64,000 bases of DNA from Amycolatopsis roodepoortensis (GTDB lineage Bacteria > Actinomycetota > Actinomycetes > Mycobacteriales > Pseudonocardiaceae), in assembly GCF_014873915.1 (NCBI RefSeq), contig NZ_JADBEJ010000005.1, positions 248,001-312,000 on the forward strand, given 5' to 3'. Positions 23,852 through 31,675 of the stretch are shown here, piece by piece. Below the pieces are notes generated by a model. It had not been told where the DNA came from. It made no database searches and saw only the letters and a program-made list of their open reading frames with translations. A program made the position numbers and the translations under genes. Position 1 is the first letter of the stretch; every line of letters begins with the position of its first letter.

Positions 23852-24754
23852 GTGACCCCCGAGTTGCGGCAGTTGCGCTATTTCGTCGCCGTCGCCGAAG
23901 ACGCGAGCTTCACCAAGGCCGCGCGGCGGCTGCACATCGCCCAGCAGTCCCTTTCGCAGCAGATCACCGTGCTGGAACGACTGCTCGGCGCGAAGCTGCT
24001 GCAGCGTGACACCCGCGGAGCCCGGCTCACCGAAGTCGGTTCACTGTTCCTGCCCGAGGCCCGTGCCGTCCTGGCGCGCAACGATGAGGCGCTGTCGGTG
24101 CTGAGCCGGGCGGTACGCGGCGAAATCGGCACACTGCACCTCGGTTTCCTCACCACCACGGCCAACTACCTGCTCCCGCCGGTGGTACGGGCGGTCCGTG
24201 AGCGGCTCCCCGACCTCACCCTCACCACGGACGACACCCAGATCGCGCCGCTCGTCGACGGCCTCGGCAGCGGACGCTACGACCTCGTCTTCACCCGGCC
24301 TCCCCTGGTCGACGGGTTCGAGACCCGCACACTGATCACCGAGGACGTCTGTGCCGTTCTTCCGGAGGGGCACCGCCTCGCGGCCGCGAACGAACTGAAG
24401 CTCGCGGATCTGGCCGATGAGCCGTGGGTGCTCACGCCGCGAAGTTCGTGGGAACCCTGGCATCGCCGCTACGACCGCGAGTTCGAGGCGGCCGGCTTCA
24501 CGCCGCGGATCGTCCAGCGGGCGGCGACCGTCCAGGGCCTGCTCGGTCTGGTCGCCGCGGGCGTCGGGGTCACGAGGCTGGCCCGGTCCTCGCACAGCCT
24601 GCGCCGGAGCGGCGTGGTCTTCGTGCCGCTGGCGGGCGACACCGCCCGGACGGTGGTGGCCTGGTCGCCGGAAAACGACAAGCCGGCGCTCCCCGGGGTG
24701 CTCGAGATCGTGACGGAACTGGCGGCCGGAACGGACCTGACGGAGGCGGGCTGA
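23852..24754 (+). CDS. LysR-family transcriptional regulator
   Basis: A 300-residue LysR activator/repressor. The winged HTH is clear: ELRQLRYFVAVAEDASFTKA, ARRLHIAQQSLSQQITVLER with LLGAKLLQR. The effector domain starts GEIGTLHLGFLTTTANYLLP. GTG start at 23852. It is divergent from the SDR gene, a typical pairing in which the regulator controls its neighbour. Confidence 0.92.
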   Translation: MTPELRQLRYFVAVAEDASFTKAARRLHIAQQSLSQQITVLERLLGAKLLQRDTRGARLTEVGSLFLPEARAVLARNDEALSVLSRAVRGEIGTLHLGFLTTTANYLLPPVVRAVRERLPDLTLTTDDTQIAPLVDGLGSGRYDLVFTRPPLVDGFETRTLITEDVCAVLPEGHRLAAANELKLADLADEPWVLTPRSSWEPWHRRYDREFEAAGFTPRIVQRAATVQGLLGLVAAGVGVTRLARSSHSLRRSGVVFVPLAGDTARTVVAWSPENDKPALPGVLEIVTELAAGTDLTEAG

Positions 24755-24819
24755 CCCGGACATCGCGACCGTCACACCGCCATGATCACCCTGTCGGGCC
24801 ACGGGGTCCGTAGAATCCG

Positions 24820-25899
24820 GTGACGATGCGACGTTTCCGGTGGTGGTGGGGTGCTCTCGCGCTCACGTTCGTGGTGGTTCTCGTCGGGTTCATTGCCTTT
24901 ACCGGGTCGGAAAGCCGCCCAGGGCAACCGTCCCCGCGCCAGGGGCCGCCGGGAACGGGGCCGCTGACGGTCGTCGCCATCGGCGACAGCACCGTGTCCG
25001 GTGAGGGCGCGGGTGACTACACGCCCACGACCAACGGGCAGGGCGGCAACTGGTGCCACCGCTCCCCCAACGCCTTCGTCGAGCAGATCAAGATCCCCGA
25101 CGTCACCGCGCGGGTGAACCTCGCGTGTTCGGGGGCGCCGTCGGAGCAGATCGCCCTCGGCGAAGCCAAGCAGTGGACCGAGCCGTCACAGGCCCACCAG
25201 CTCGCGAACCTGATCAAGGACCACCGGGTCGCCGCGGTGGTGATCGCGATCGGCGCGAACGACGAGCCGAAGTTCTCCGCTCAGGTCAACGAATGCTTCA
25301 AGGCTTGGTTCTCCCCGCAGAACCCGCCGTGCAGTGCGGCTCTCCGCACCACGTGGAAGTCCAAAGTGGACGCCATGGTGCCGAAGGTGACCAACGCCGT
25401 CGCCGACGTGAAGAAGGTTCTGGCACAGGCCGGTTACGTGCCGGCGGACTATCAGCTCGTGCTGATGTCGTACGCCTCGCCTGTCGGCCCCCAGATCCCG
25501 GAGGCCCTGCGCAGTCTCAACGGCTGCCCGTTCCGCACCGAGGACCTGGAGTGGATGCGCCGCGACGGCGTCTCGGTCCTGTCGGACGGGCTCAAGCAGG
25601 CGTCGAGGGCGACCAGCGCGCGGTTCCTGGACCTCTCACGGGCGGGCGCCGGGCGCGAGGCGTGCAGCAGCGACCCCGCGAACGAGTGGTTCAGCAGGCT
25701 GACGCTGCAGCTGCGCGATCTCGGCCAGGCGGACCGCGCGAGCCACGCGTTGCAGGAGTCGTTCCATCCCAACGCGAACGGCCACGCGCAGATCGCGAAC
25801 TGCCTCAACGAGTTCCTCGCCGCCCGTGGCGGCAACGCGTCGTGCCTCTCCGGCCCCGACGGCAAACTGCACGCCGCGCCCGAGGTGATCGCGCGCTAA
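24820..25899 (+). CDS. Membrane-anchored SGNH/GDSL hydrolase
   Basis: A 359-residue exported esterase/lipase-type protein. One N-terminal membrane segment (residues ~6-27, WWWGALALTFVVVLVGFIAF) precedes the SGNH domain. The nucleophile block is VVAIGDSTVSGEGAGDYTP; block III appears as AVVIAIGANDEPKF (Gly-x-Asn-Asp) and the C-terminal catalytic Asp/His motif as ESFHPNANGHAQIAN. It resembles secreted GDSL lipases that act on cell-wall or lipid esters. Start is a GTG at 24820 or the ATG two codons on. The 21-bp tandem repeat begins one base after its stop. Confidence 0.85.
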   Translation: MTMRRFRWWWGALALTFVVVLVGFIAFTGSESRPGQPSPRQGPPGTGPLTVVAIGDSTVSGEGAGDYTPTTNGQGGNWCHRSPNAFVEQIKIPDVTARVNLACSGAPSEQIALGEAKQWTEPSQAHQLANLIKDHRVAAVVIAIGANDEPKFSAQVNECFKAWFSPQNPPCSAALRTTWKSKVDAMVPKVTNAVADVKKVLAQAGYVPADYQLVLMSYASPVGPQIPEALRSLNGCPFRTEDLEWMRRDGVSVLSDGLKQASRATSARFLDLSRAGAGREACSSDPANEWFSRLTLQLRDLGQADRASHALQESFHPNANGHAQIANCLNEFLAARGGNASCLSGPDGKLHAAPEVIAR

Positions 25900-25900
25900 T

Positions 25901-26026
25901 CGCGTGCTTGGAGACGCGACTCGCGTGCTTGAAAGCGCAACACACGTGATCAGAGACGCGACTCGCGTGCTTGAAGGCGCGAAACGCGTGGTCCGAGGCG
26001 CGAAACGCGTGGCTAGAGGTCGAGTG
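25901..26026. repeat. Six-copy 21-bp tandem repeat
   Basis: Six head-to-tail 21-base units: 25901-25921, 25922-25942, 25943-25963, 25964-25984, 25985-26005 and 26006-26026. The consensus is CGCGTGCTTGAAGGCGCGAAA, written here in part as CGCGTGCTTGA and GGCGCGAAA. The unit is a multiple of three, so frames are kept (the forward strand reads repeated ATRVLES-like heptads). The last copy carries the toxin gene's stop (26013). Copies differ at several positions, so it is not a recent slippage product. Confidence 0.85.
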
Positions 26027-26312
26027 CGGCGCGCAACGCGATGTCGATGCGCTCCTGGACCTCTTGGTCGATCTCCGCGATCTTCTCGTCGAACCACGGC
26101 CGGTACAGGCGCGTGAGGTTCAGCGTGGAAACCCAATACCGCGCGTCGACGGCGACGCCGAGGATGTCCTGCGGATCACGGTCCAGCAGCTCGGTGCCGA
26201 GCAGCCAGGGGCGCTCGGATTCGTTCACCCCGTCCGAGGACAGCAGGACGACGGTGCGCTGCCGTGCCGGTTCGGTCGGGGGGTGGTACGTCCAGACTTC
26301 ACCCCTGTGCAC
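26013..26312 (-). CDS. MazF/PemK-like toxin of a type II toxin-antitoxin pair
   Basis: A 99-residue protein of the MazF/PemK endoribonuclease-like fold. It starts MHRGEVWTYHPPTEPARQRT, matching the (K/R)GEVWxx...PRPVVVLS pattern, followed by VVLLSSDGVN and LTRLYRPW. MazF-like toxins cleave mRNA. Whether this one keeps catalysis is uncertain, because the usual Thr/Asn motif late in the protein is not obvious. It overlaps the end of the antitoxin by 14 bp. Its stop lies in the last copy of the 21-bp repeat. Confidence 0.65.
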   Translation of the reverse strand: MHRGEVWTYHPPTEPARQRTVVLLSSDGVNESERPWLLGTELLDRDPQDILGVAVDARYWVSTLNLTRLYRPWFDEKIAEIDQEVQERIDIALRAALDL

Positions 26313-26526
26313 GCAGATCCTTCTCCGCGGCGGTCAGCTCGGCCTCGTCCGATTCGGCGGACGGTTCGACCGGGGCGCGCTGCGGGGTGTAACCGGTGCG
26401 GACGGCCTCCCTGCGGGCCGCTTTGGACAACCACGACGAGACCGAGATCCCGTGTGCCTTCGCGGCCCGCTCGGCGAACTCGAGCGCACCACTGTCGAGT
26501 GAGAGAGTGACCTTACGTGTTGCCAT
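26299..26526 (-). CDS. Antitoxin-like RHH protein
   Basis: A 75-residue protein starting MATRKVTLSLDSGALEFAER, a ribbon-helix-helix pattern (short strand then two helices, with GISVSSWLSKAARREAVRTG), and ending in an acidic tail (PSAESDEAELTAAEKDLRAQ) that would bind and neutralise the toxin. The ATG at 26526 is chosen; the longer frame has a poor start. A TACGAT -10-like element lies 8 bases upstream, so the message may be leaderless. Confidence 0.7.
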   Translation of the reverse strand: MATRKVTLSLDSGALEFAERAAKAHGISVSSWLSKAARREAVRTGYTPQRAPVEPSAESDEAELTAAEKDLRAQG

Positions 26527-26572
26527 ACCTTTTATCGTACCAGCGCCGCGCAAGCCCACCCCTTTTCTCGTC

Positions 26573-27025
26573 TCACAGGGTGGGCGAGCGGCCCTCGAAC
26601 GGCGTCGACAGCACCACCGTGGTCCGGGTCGAGACCTTGGCGGACTCCCGGATACGGCGGAGCAGGTCCTCCAGGCCGAGCGGCGACGCCACCCGGACCA
26701 GGAGGATGTACGACTCGTCCCCGGCGACCGAGTAGCAGGACTCGATCTCCTTGATGTGCTCGAGACGCTGCGGGTAGTCGTCCGGGGCGGCCGGATCGTT
26801 CGGCGTCAGCGAGATCAGCGCCGTGAGCGGCAGGCCGATCTGCTCGCCGTCGAGCCGCGCGGTGTACCCGAGGATGACCCCGCGCTGCTCCAGGCGGCGC
26901 ACCCGCTGGTGCACCGCCGACACCGAAAGCCCGACCCGCTCCGCCAGATCGGTGAAACTGCGCCGTCCGTCCGCGGCCAGTTCCTGCACGATGGCCTGAT
27001 CCAGCGGCTCCAGGGAACCGGTCAT
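26573..27025 (-). CDS. Lrp/AsnC-family transcriptional regulator
   Basis: A 150-residue regulator: N-terminal HTH LDQAIVQELAADGRRSFTDL, AERVGLSVSAVHQRVRRLEQ and C-terminal RAM effector domain (VAGDESYILLVRVASPLGL). Members sense amino acids. The start overlaps the M24 peptidase stop by 4 bp, so it is the last gene of the ArsR-MFS-peptidase-Lrp operon. Confidence 0.9.
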   Translation of the reverse strand: MTGSLEPLDQAIVQELAADGRRSFTDLAERVGLSVSAVHQRVRRLEQRGVILGYTARLDGEQIGLPLTALISLTPNDPAAPDDYPQRLEHIKEIESCYSVAGDESYILLVRVASPLGLEDLLRRIRESAKVSTRTTVVLSTPFEGRSPTL

Positions 27026-28164
27026 GCGTCGAGCACGATCAGGTCGTGCGGGCGCTGGTTGACCGGCTCGACGCCGTCCTCGGTGACGACGACGATGTCC
27101 TCGATGCGGGCGCCCCAGCGGCCCGGCTGGTAGATGCCGGGCTCGACGCTGAAGGCCATGCCCGGTTCGAGCGGCAGCGCGTTGCCCTTGATGATGTAGG
27201 GCTCCTCGTGCACGTCGAGGCCGATGCCGTGGCCGGTGCGGTGGATGAAGTACTCGCCGTACCCCGCCTCGGCGATGATGTCGCGCGCGGCGGCGTCGAT
27301 CGACTCGGCGGTGACGCCCGGGCGGACGGCGTCGACAGCGGCCTTCTGGGCACGCTGCAGGACGGCGTAGGTCTCGGCGACGTCGGCATCACGCGGCTCG
27401 CCGACCGCGTACGTGCGGGTGGAGTCGGAGTTGTAGCCCTCGGCGATCGGGCCGCCGATGTCGACCACGACGACGTCACCGCGCTCGATGACCCGATCGG
27501 AGACGTCATGGTGCGGGCTCGCGCCGTTCGGGCCCGAGCCGACGATCACGAAGTCCGCGTGGGTGTGGCCCTCTTCGACGATCGCGGCGGTGATGTCCGC
27601 GCCGACCTCGGCCTCGGTGCGGCCGGGGCGCAGCCATTCGTGCACGCGGGCGTGCACGCGGTCGATGGCGGCACCCGCGTCGCGCAGCGCCTGGATCTCG
27701 GCGGCGTCCTTGCGCATCCGCAGTTCGCGCACGATCGGCCCGGCGAGTGTCTGCTCCGCGTCGCCGAGCGCGCCGCGGAAGGCGAGCACGTGCAGCGCCG
27801 GGGTGAAGTCGCTGACCGCCACGCGGCCTGGCTTGCCGAGCCGGTCGGCGACCAGTTCGTAGGCGTTGTCACCGTCGACCCAGGTGACGATCTCGATGCC
27901 GAGTTCGTCGGCCGGGACGTCGGCGTAGCCGGGAGCCTCCAGCTTCGGCAGCACCAGCGCCGGGACGCCGTCGGCCGGGATCACCAGCGTGGTCAGCCGT
28001 TCGAAGGAGCCCCCGGCCTGGCCGATGAGGTAGCGCAGGTCCGAGCCGGGTGCGATCAGCAGGGCGTCGGTGCCGGCGGCGGCCGCGGCGGCGCGGGCCC
28101 GGTCGAGGCGGGCGCGGAGGCTGGCGGCGTCGGGGGCTGGGTTGTGAAGGGAACGGCGCGACAT
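27022..28164 (-). CDS. M24-family Xaa-Pro peptidase
   Basis: A 380-residue creatinase/prolidase-fold metallopeptidase that cleaves N-terminal residues next to proline. Metal ligands: Asp in VVVDIGGPIAEGYNSD and DSTRTY, His in HRTGHGIGLDVHEEPY, Glu in SVEPGIYQPG and Glu in ARIEDIVVV. The N-terminal creatinase domain has SDLRYLIGQAGGSFERL. The position relative to helY, tat and paf genes matches M. tuberculosis pepE (Rv2089c) as I recall. It is followed by an overlapping Lrp gene. Confidence 0.9.
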   Translation of the reverse strand: MSRRSLHNPAPDAASLRARLDRARAAAAAAGTDALLIAPGSDLRYLIGQAGGSFERLTTLVIPADGVPALVLPKLEAPGYADVPADELGIEIVTWVDGDNAYELVADRLGKPGRVAVSDFTPALHVLAFRGALGDAEQTLAGPIVRELRMRKDAAEIQALRDAGAAIDRVHARVHEWLRPGRTEAEVGADITAAIVEEGHTHADFVIVGSGPNGASPHHDVSDRVIERGDVVVVDIGGPIAEGYNSDSTRTYAVGEPRDADVAETYAVLQRAQKAAVDAVRPGVTAESIDAAARDIIAEAGYGEYFIHRTGHGIGLDVHEEPYIIKGNALPLEPGMAFSVEPGIYQPGRWGARIEDIVVVTEDGVEPVNQRPHDLIVLDA

Positions 28165-28174
28165 GAAGGCGAGC

Positions 28175-29425
28175 CTAGTCGGTCCGCGCCCCTTGGCTCA
28201 CCGGCCGGTCACCCCCGATCGGGGCGGGATCGTCGAGCCCGCGCCACACCCGGAAGATCGCCGGGAAGCTGCCGGCGATCAGGTACAGACCGCCGAAGAC
28301 GGCGAGCGCACCGACGAGGCCGATGCCGTCCAGCAGCAACCCGGCCGCCATCGAGCCGAGCGGCATCGCGGCGAGCACTCCGCCGACGAGAAGGCTGAGC
28401 ACGCGGCCGCGGACGGCTTCGGGGACCCGTTCGTAGACCGCCGGCAGCACGATCGGGTTCAGCGCGCCCGCCCCGATCCCGGCGACCACGAGTCCCGCGA
28501 GCAGCACGGACGGCGCGGGTTCCAGCGCAAGCAAGGCGAAGCGTGGCGCGCCTTCGATCGCGACGGCGAGGAGGATCGCCGTCCGGCGGGAGAACCGGTG
28601 GCCGATCCAGCCGTAGATCGCCGAACCGAGCAGAGCGCCCGCCGCGACGGCGGTGATCATCGCGCCGATGAGCGCGGTGCTGTGCAGGACCTGGTCGCCA
28701 TAGGCCGGGTACAGGACGCCGAGCAGCCCGAAATCGAGGCTGTTGGTGAGCATCAGCATGCCGACCACCGCGCGCAGTACCGCGTCGCGTTTGACGTACC
28801 CGAGCCCTTCGCGCAGTTGCCTGAAGTACCCGCCGGACGGCGGCCTCGGCGGGCCGGCCGCGGCCGGGATCAGCGCGAACACCAGCGCCGAAGACAGCAG
28901 GAGCGCGCCCGCGTCGACGAACAGCACCGGTATCGGGCCGATCAGCGCGATCAGCGCTCCGGCGGCGGGTCCGCCCGCCATCCGGCCGGTTCTCATCGCC
29001 GCTTCGACGGCGCTCGCCGCCCGGCTCACACCGACACCGCCGAGTTCCGCGACGCCGGGGAGCAGCACCTGCTTCGCCGTGTCGGCGGGACCGCGGGAAA
29101 CCCCCATCACGAACGACAGCACGATTAACCCGGGCAGGCTGAGCCCTGTCGTGCCCATCGCGAGCGGGATCAGGAGCACCGTGACGGTGGTCAGCAGGTC
29201 CGCGCCGACACTGGCCCGGCGCGTGCCGACGCGGTCCACGATCGGCCCGCCCAGCAACGCGGCGACCATCAGGCCCAGCACCTCGGCCGCGGTGACGAGG
29301 CCGGTCTTGGTGCCGCTGCCCGTGCTCTGCAGCACGAACCAGGGAATCGCGAGCAACGTCATCATCACTCCGGCCGAGGAGATCCCCGAAGCCACGACCA
29401 GAGCCCCCAGTGGCATCCGGCTCAT
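28175..29425 (-). CDS. MFS transporter
   Basis: A 416-residue twelve-span major facilitator, of the drug-exporter-like group. Typical motifs: GGPIVDRVGTRRASVGADLL (motif A, loop 2-3), GVSRGPADTAKQV and GWIGHRFSRRTAILL (motif A of the second half). Substrate unknown. It overlaps the upstream ArsR gene by 4 bp and is followed 10 bp later by the M24 gene. Leu in LPGLIVLS is encoded by TTA (29126-29128), rare in this genome type. Confidence 0.9.
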   Translation of the reverse strand: MSRMPLGALVVASGISSAGVMMTLLAIPWFVLQSTGSGTKTGLVTAAEVLGLMVAALLGGPIVDRVGTRRASVGADLLTTVTVLLIPLAMGTTGLSLPGLIVLSFVMGVSRGPADTAKQVLLPGVAELGGVGVSRAASAVEAAMRTGRMAGGPAAGALIALIGPIPVLFVDAGALLLSSALVFALIPAAAGPPRPPSGGYFRQLREGLGYVKRDAVLRAVVGMLMLTNSLDFGLLGVLYPAYGDQVLHSTALIGAMITAVAAGALLGSAIYGWIGHRFSRRTAILLAVAIEGAPRFALLALEPAPSVLLAGLVVAGIGAGALNPIVLPAVYERVPEAVRGRVLSLLVGGVLAAMPLGSMAAGLLLDGIGLVGALAVFGGLYLIAGSFPAIFRVWRGLDDPAPIGGDRPVSQGARTD

Positions 29426-30000
29426 GGCGTCTCCGGCCGGGATTTCCTCGGGAAGGCCGCCCAGTGCACGCGGACCTGGGTGTCGCCGTCCTTCTCCGGT
29501 CGGCGGTAGCGGCCGATCACGTCGAGGATCTCGTCACTCAGCGCGGCGGCCTCGTCCGGTGTCAGCGAAAGAGGCGAGTCATGGAAGCTGACCTTGTCGA
29601 TCCACTCGTCGGCCCAGTCCCGCACTTCGGCGACGAACTGCGCTTCGGCTGCGTAGCGCCGCTCGATCATCGTGTGGGCGTATGCGTTGAACGGACCGGC
29701 AAGGTCGGGATCGTCGATGAAGTCCCGGGCGCGCATCTGGTCGCCCTCATGTACGGCCTTCCACCAGCGGTCGCGCCTGCTGCCGCGTTCGGTGTCTTCC
29801 GTGATGAGCCCGGATTCGGCGAGCTGACGCAGATGCCAGCTCGTGGTCCCGGAACTCTCTCCCACCCGTTTCGCCAGCCCGGACGCCGTCGCCGGGCCGT
29901 CCTCCCGCAGCAACTCCAGGATCTTGACGCGCAGTGGATGCGACAGCGCCCGCAGGATTCGGCCGTCGACCCGCGCGAGATATCTCTCGCTCTTCCCCAT
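29422..30000 (-). CDS. ArsR-like winged-helix regulator
   Basis: A 192-residue regulator with an N-terminal ArsR-type HTH: LARVDGRILRALSHPLRVKI, LELLREDGPATASGLAKRVG, SSGTTSWHLRQLAESGLITE. The C-terminal half (RDFIDDPDLAGPFNAYAHTM and after) is a longer effector region found in HTH_20-type proteins. There is no metal-binding Cys pair. The ATG at 30000 is followed outward by two overlapping palindromes, so it probably represses its own operon (MFS-M24-Lrp) and perhaps the divergent FMN reductase. Confidence 0.88.
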   Translation of the reverse strand: MGKSERYLARVDGRILRALSHPLRVKILELLREDGPATASGLAKRVGESSGTTSWHLRQLAESGLITEDTERGSRRDRWWKAVHEGDQMRARDFIDDPDLAGPFNAYAHTMIERRYAAEAQFVAEVRDWADEWIDKVSFHDSPLSLTPDEAAALSDEILDVIGRYRRPEKDGDTQVRVHWAAFPRKSRPETP

Positions 30001-30018
30001 GCGCCACACCGTACAACC

Positions 30019-30048
30019 GCAGAGACTTCTCTGCAAAGAGTTCTCTGC
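30019..30048. promoter_or_regulatory. Two overlapping palindromes, probable ArsR operator
   Basis: GCAGAGA-CT-TCTCTGC (30019-30034, perfect) is followed by GCAAAGA-GT-TCTCTGC (30033-30048, one mismatch). The two 16-bp sites share GC and sit 19-48 bp before the ArsR start, spaced like two dimers on neighbouring helix faces. Confidence 0.7.
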
Positions 30049-30080
30049 GATTGGACCCGGATATGCGGCGATTCTGGAGT

Positions 30081-30111
30081 TTGACTTCAAGTTAAGTACA
30101 GGTTTTACGGT
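30081..30111 (+). promoter_or_regulatory. MerR/SoxR-type promoter of the FMN reductase gene
   Basis: TTGACT (-35, 30081-30086) and TACGGT (-10, 30106-30111) are separated by 19 bp, the overlong spacer that MerR-family activators correct. Inside it, TTCAAGTTAAGTACAGG resembles the SoxR-type core (TCAAGTTAA) with partial dyad symmetry. The -10 ends 7 bases before the ATG, so the transcript is probably leaderless. No MerR gene is adjacent. Confidence 0.55.
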
Positions 30112-30118
30112 CTTGGGC

Positions 30119-30655
30119 ATGACAACGAACCCGACTTACCAACTCGCCGTCGTGATCAGCAGCGTCCGCGAGGGCCGCTTCGCCCCCGTCGTCGCGAACT
30201 GGTTCCTCGACCGCGCCAAACAGCGCGACGACGTCACCCTGTCCGTCATCGACCTGGCCGAAAGTCCCGGCGATCTCTCTCCCGGCGTCGCCGCCGCGGA
30301 CGCCGTCGTCGTGATCGTCCCCGAGTACAACCACAGCTACCCCGGCCCGCTCAAGACCGCGCTCGACGCCACCGGCCCCGAATGGCACGGGAAACCGGTC
30401 GCCTTCGTCTCCTACGGCGGGATCTCGGGCGGCCTGCGCGCGGTCGAGCACCTGCGCCCGGTCTTCGCGGAACTCCACGCCGCCACGATCCGCGAGACCG
30501 TCAGCTTCCCGTACGCCTGGAACCACTTCGGCCCGGACGGTGCGCACGACGACTTCGAAGGCGCCTCCGCCGCGGCCACCACGCTGCTGAATCAGCTGAA
30601 CTGGTGGGCCAACGCCCTCCGCGACGCGCGCCGGGCGCGGCCCTACGCGGCCTGA
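30119..30655 (+). CDS. NADPH-dependent FMN reductase
   Basis: A 178-residue flavodoxin-fold oxidoreductase. The FMN phosphate loop is SSVREGRFAPVV (residues ~14-25), with VIVPEYNHSYPGPLKTALDA forming the family's flavin-contact segment and VSYGGISGGLRAVEHLRPVF near the second loop. Such enzymes reduce quinones, azo compounds or chromate using NADPH. The start is set by the ATG at 30119 with the promoter ending 7 bases before it. It is divergent from the ArsR operon. Confidence 0.9.
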   Translation: MTTNPTYQLAVVISSVREGRFAPVVANWFLDRAKQRDDVTLSVIDLAESPGDLSPGVAAADAVVVIVPEYNHSYPGPLKTALDATGPEWHGKPVAFVSYGGISGGLRAVEHLRPVFAELHAATIRETVSFPYAWNHFGPDGAHDDFEGASAAATTLLNQLNWWANALRDARRARPYAA

Positions 30656-30730
30656 CGATGCCCGTGGAGGACCCGGCTGGGGGTCGGGTCCTTCACGGAC
30701 ATCCGGGGCCGGACGTGGCAGGCTGTCCGC

Positions 30731-31675
30731 GTGACCGGACCACTCGCTCTCCTCGATTCCGCGAGCCTCTACTTCCGCTCGTTCTACGCGCTGCCCGATT
30801 CGATGACCGCCCCCGACGGGACACCGGTCAACGCGGTGCGCGGATTCACCGACACCATCGCGCGGATCCTCGTCGACCGGCGGCCTTCGCGGCTCGTGGC
30901 GTGCCTCGACGCGGACTGGCGGCCGAAGTTCCGCACCGATCTGCTGCCCAGCTACAAGGCGCACCGGGTGGCCGAAGAGGTCCCGGAAGGCAGCGACGTC
31001 GAAGAGGTGCCGGACACCCTGACGCCCCAGGTCCCGATCATCCTGGAGCTGCTGGAGGCCTTCGGGATCGCGACGGCCGAGGCGGCCGGGTACGAGGCCG
31101 ACGACGTCATCGGCGCGCTGGCGATCCGCGAGAAGGAGTCCCCCGTCGAGGTCATCACGGGTGACCGCGACCTGTTCCAGCTGGTCCGCCACGAACCGAC
31201 GGCCACGGTGGTCATCTACGTCGGCAAGGGCTGGAACAAGGCCGAGGTCCTCGGCCCGGAGGAAATCGCCGAGAAGTACGGCATCCCGGCCGCGAACGCG
31301 GGCCCCGGGTACGCCGACATGGCGGCGCTGCGCGGCGACCCGTCGGACGGGCTGCCCGGCGTCGCCGGGATCGGCGAAAAGACGGCGGCGAAGCTGATCA
31401 CCCAGTTCGGTTCGCTGCAGGACCTGATCGAGGCGTCCAACGCCGGCGACTCGCGGGTACCGCTCAAGACCCGGCTCCGGCTGACCGACGCCGCCGACTA
31501 TCTCGCGGTCGCCCCGACCGTCGTCCGGGTCGCCGCCGACGCACCGGTCGAGCAGTCCCGTCCGGACGTCGTCCCGTCCGAGCCCGCCGACCCGGACAAG
31601 GTCGCGGAACTCGCGGAGCGCTGGAATCTCGGCCGTTCGGTGGAGCGTCTGCTGGCCGCGCTCCCGAAGTCATGA
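30731..31675 (+). CDS. 5'-3' exonuclease (DNA polymerase I-like nuclease domain)
   Basis: A 314-residue stand-alone 5'-nuclease of the FEN/PolI N-terminal type. Acidic metal-ligand motifs: ALLDSASLYFRSFYA, CLDADWRPKFRTDLLPSYKA, EADDVIGAL and VITGDRDLFQL; the helix-3-turn-helix DNA-binding motif is GLPGVAGIGEKTAAKLI. It would remove flaps or RNA primers. Position next to the peptidase/helY/tat block fits M. tuberculosis Rv2090 as I recall. GTG start; overlaps the pirin gene by 4 bp (ATGA). Confidence 0.92.
   Translation: MTGPLALLDSASLYFRSFYALPDSMTAPDGTPVNAVRGFTDTIARILVDRRPSRLVACLDADWRPKFRTDLLPSYKAHRVAEEVPEGSDVEEVPDTLTPQVPIILELLEAFGIATAEAAGYEADDVIGALAIREKESPVEVITGDRDLFQLVRHEPTATVVIYVGKGWNKAEVLGPEEIAEKYGIPAANAGPGYADMAALRGDPSDGLPGVAGIGEKTAAKLITQFGSLQDLIEASNAGDSRVPLKTRLRLTDAADYLAVAPTVVRVAADAPVEQSRPDVVPSEPADPDKVAELAERWNLGRSVERLLAALPKS

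Noticed and set aside
30731..31675. A toxin-like or phage nuclease
   Set aside because: It has all motifs of a housekeeping 5'-3' exonuclease and a conserved genomic position.
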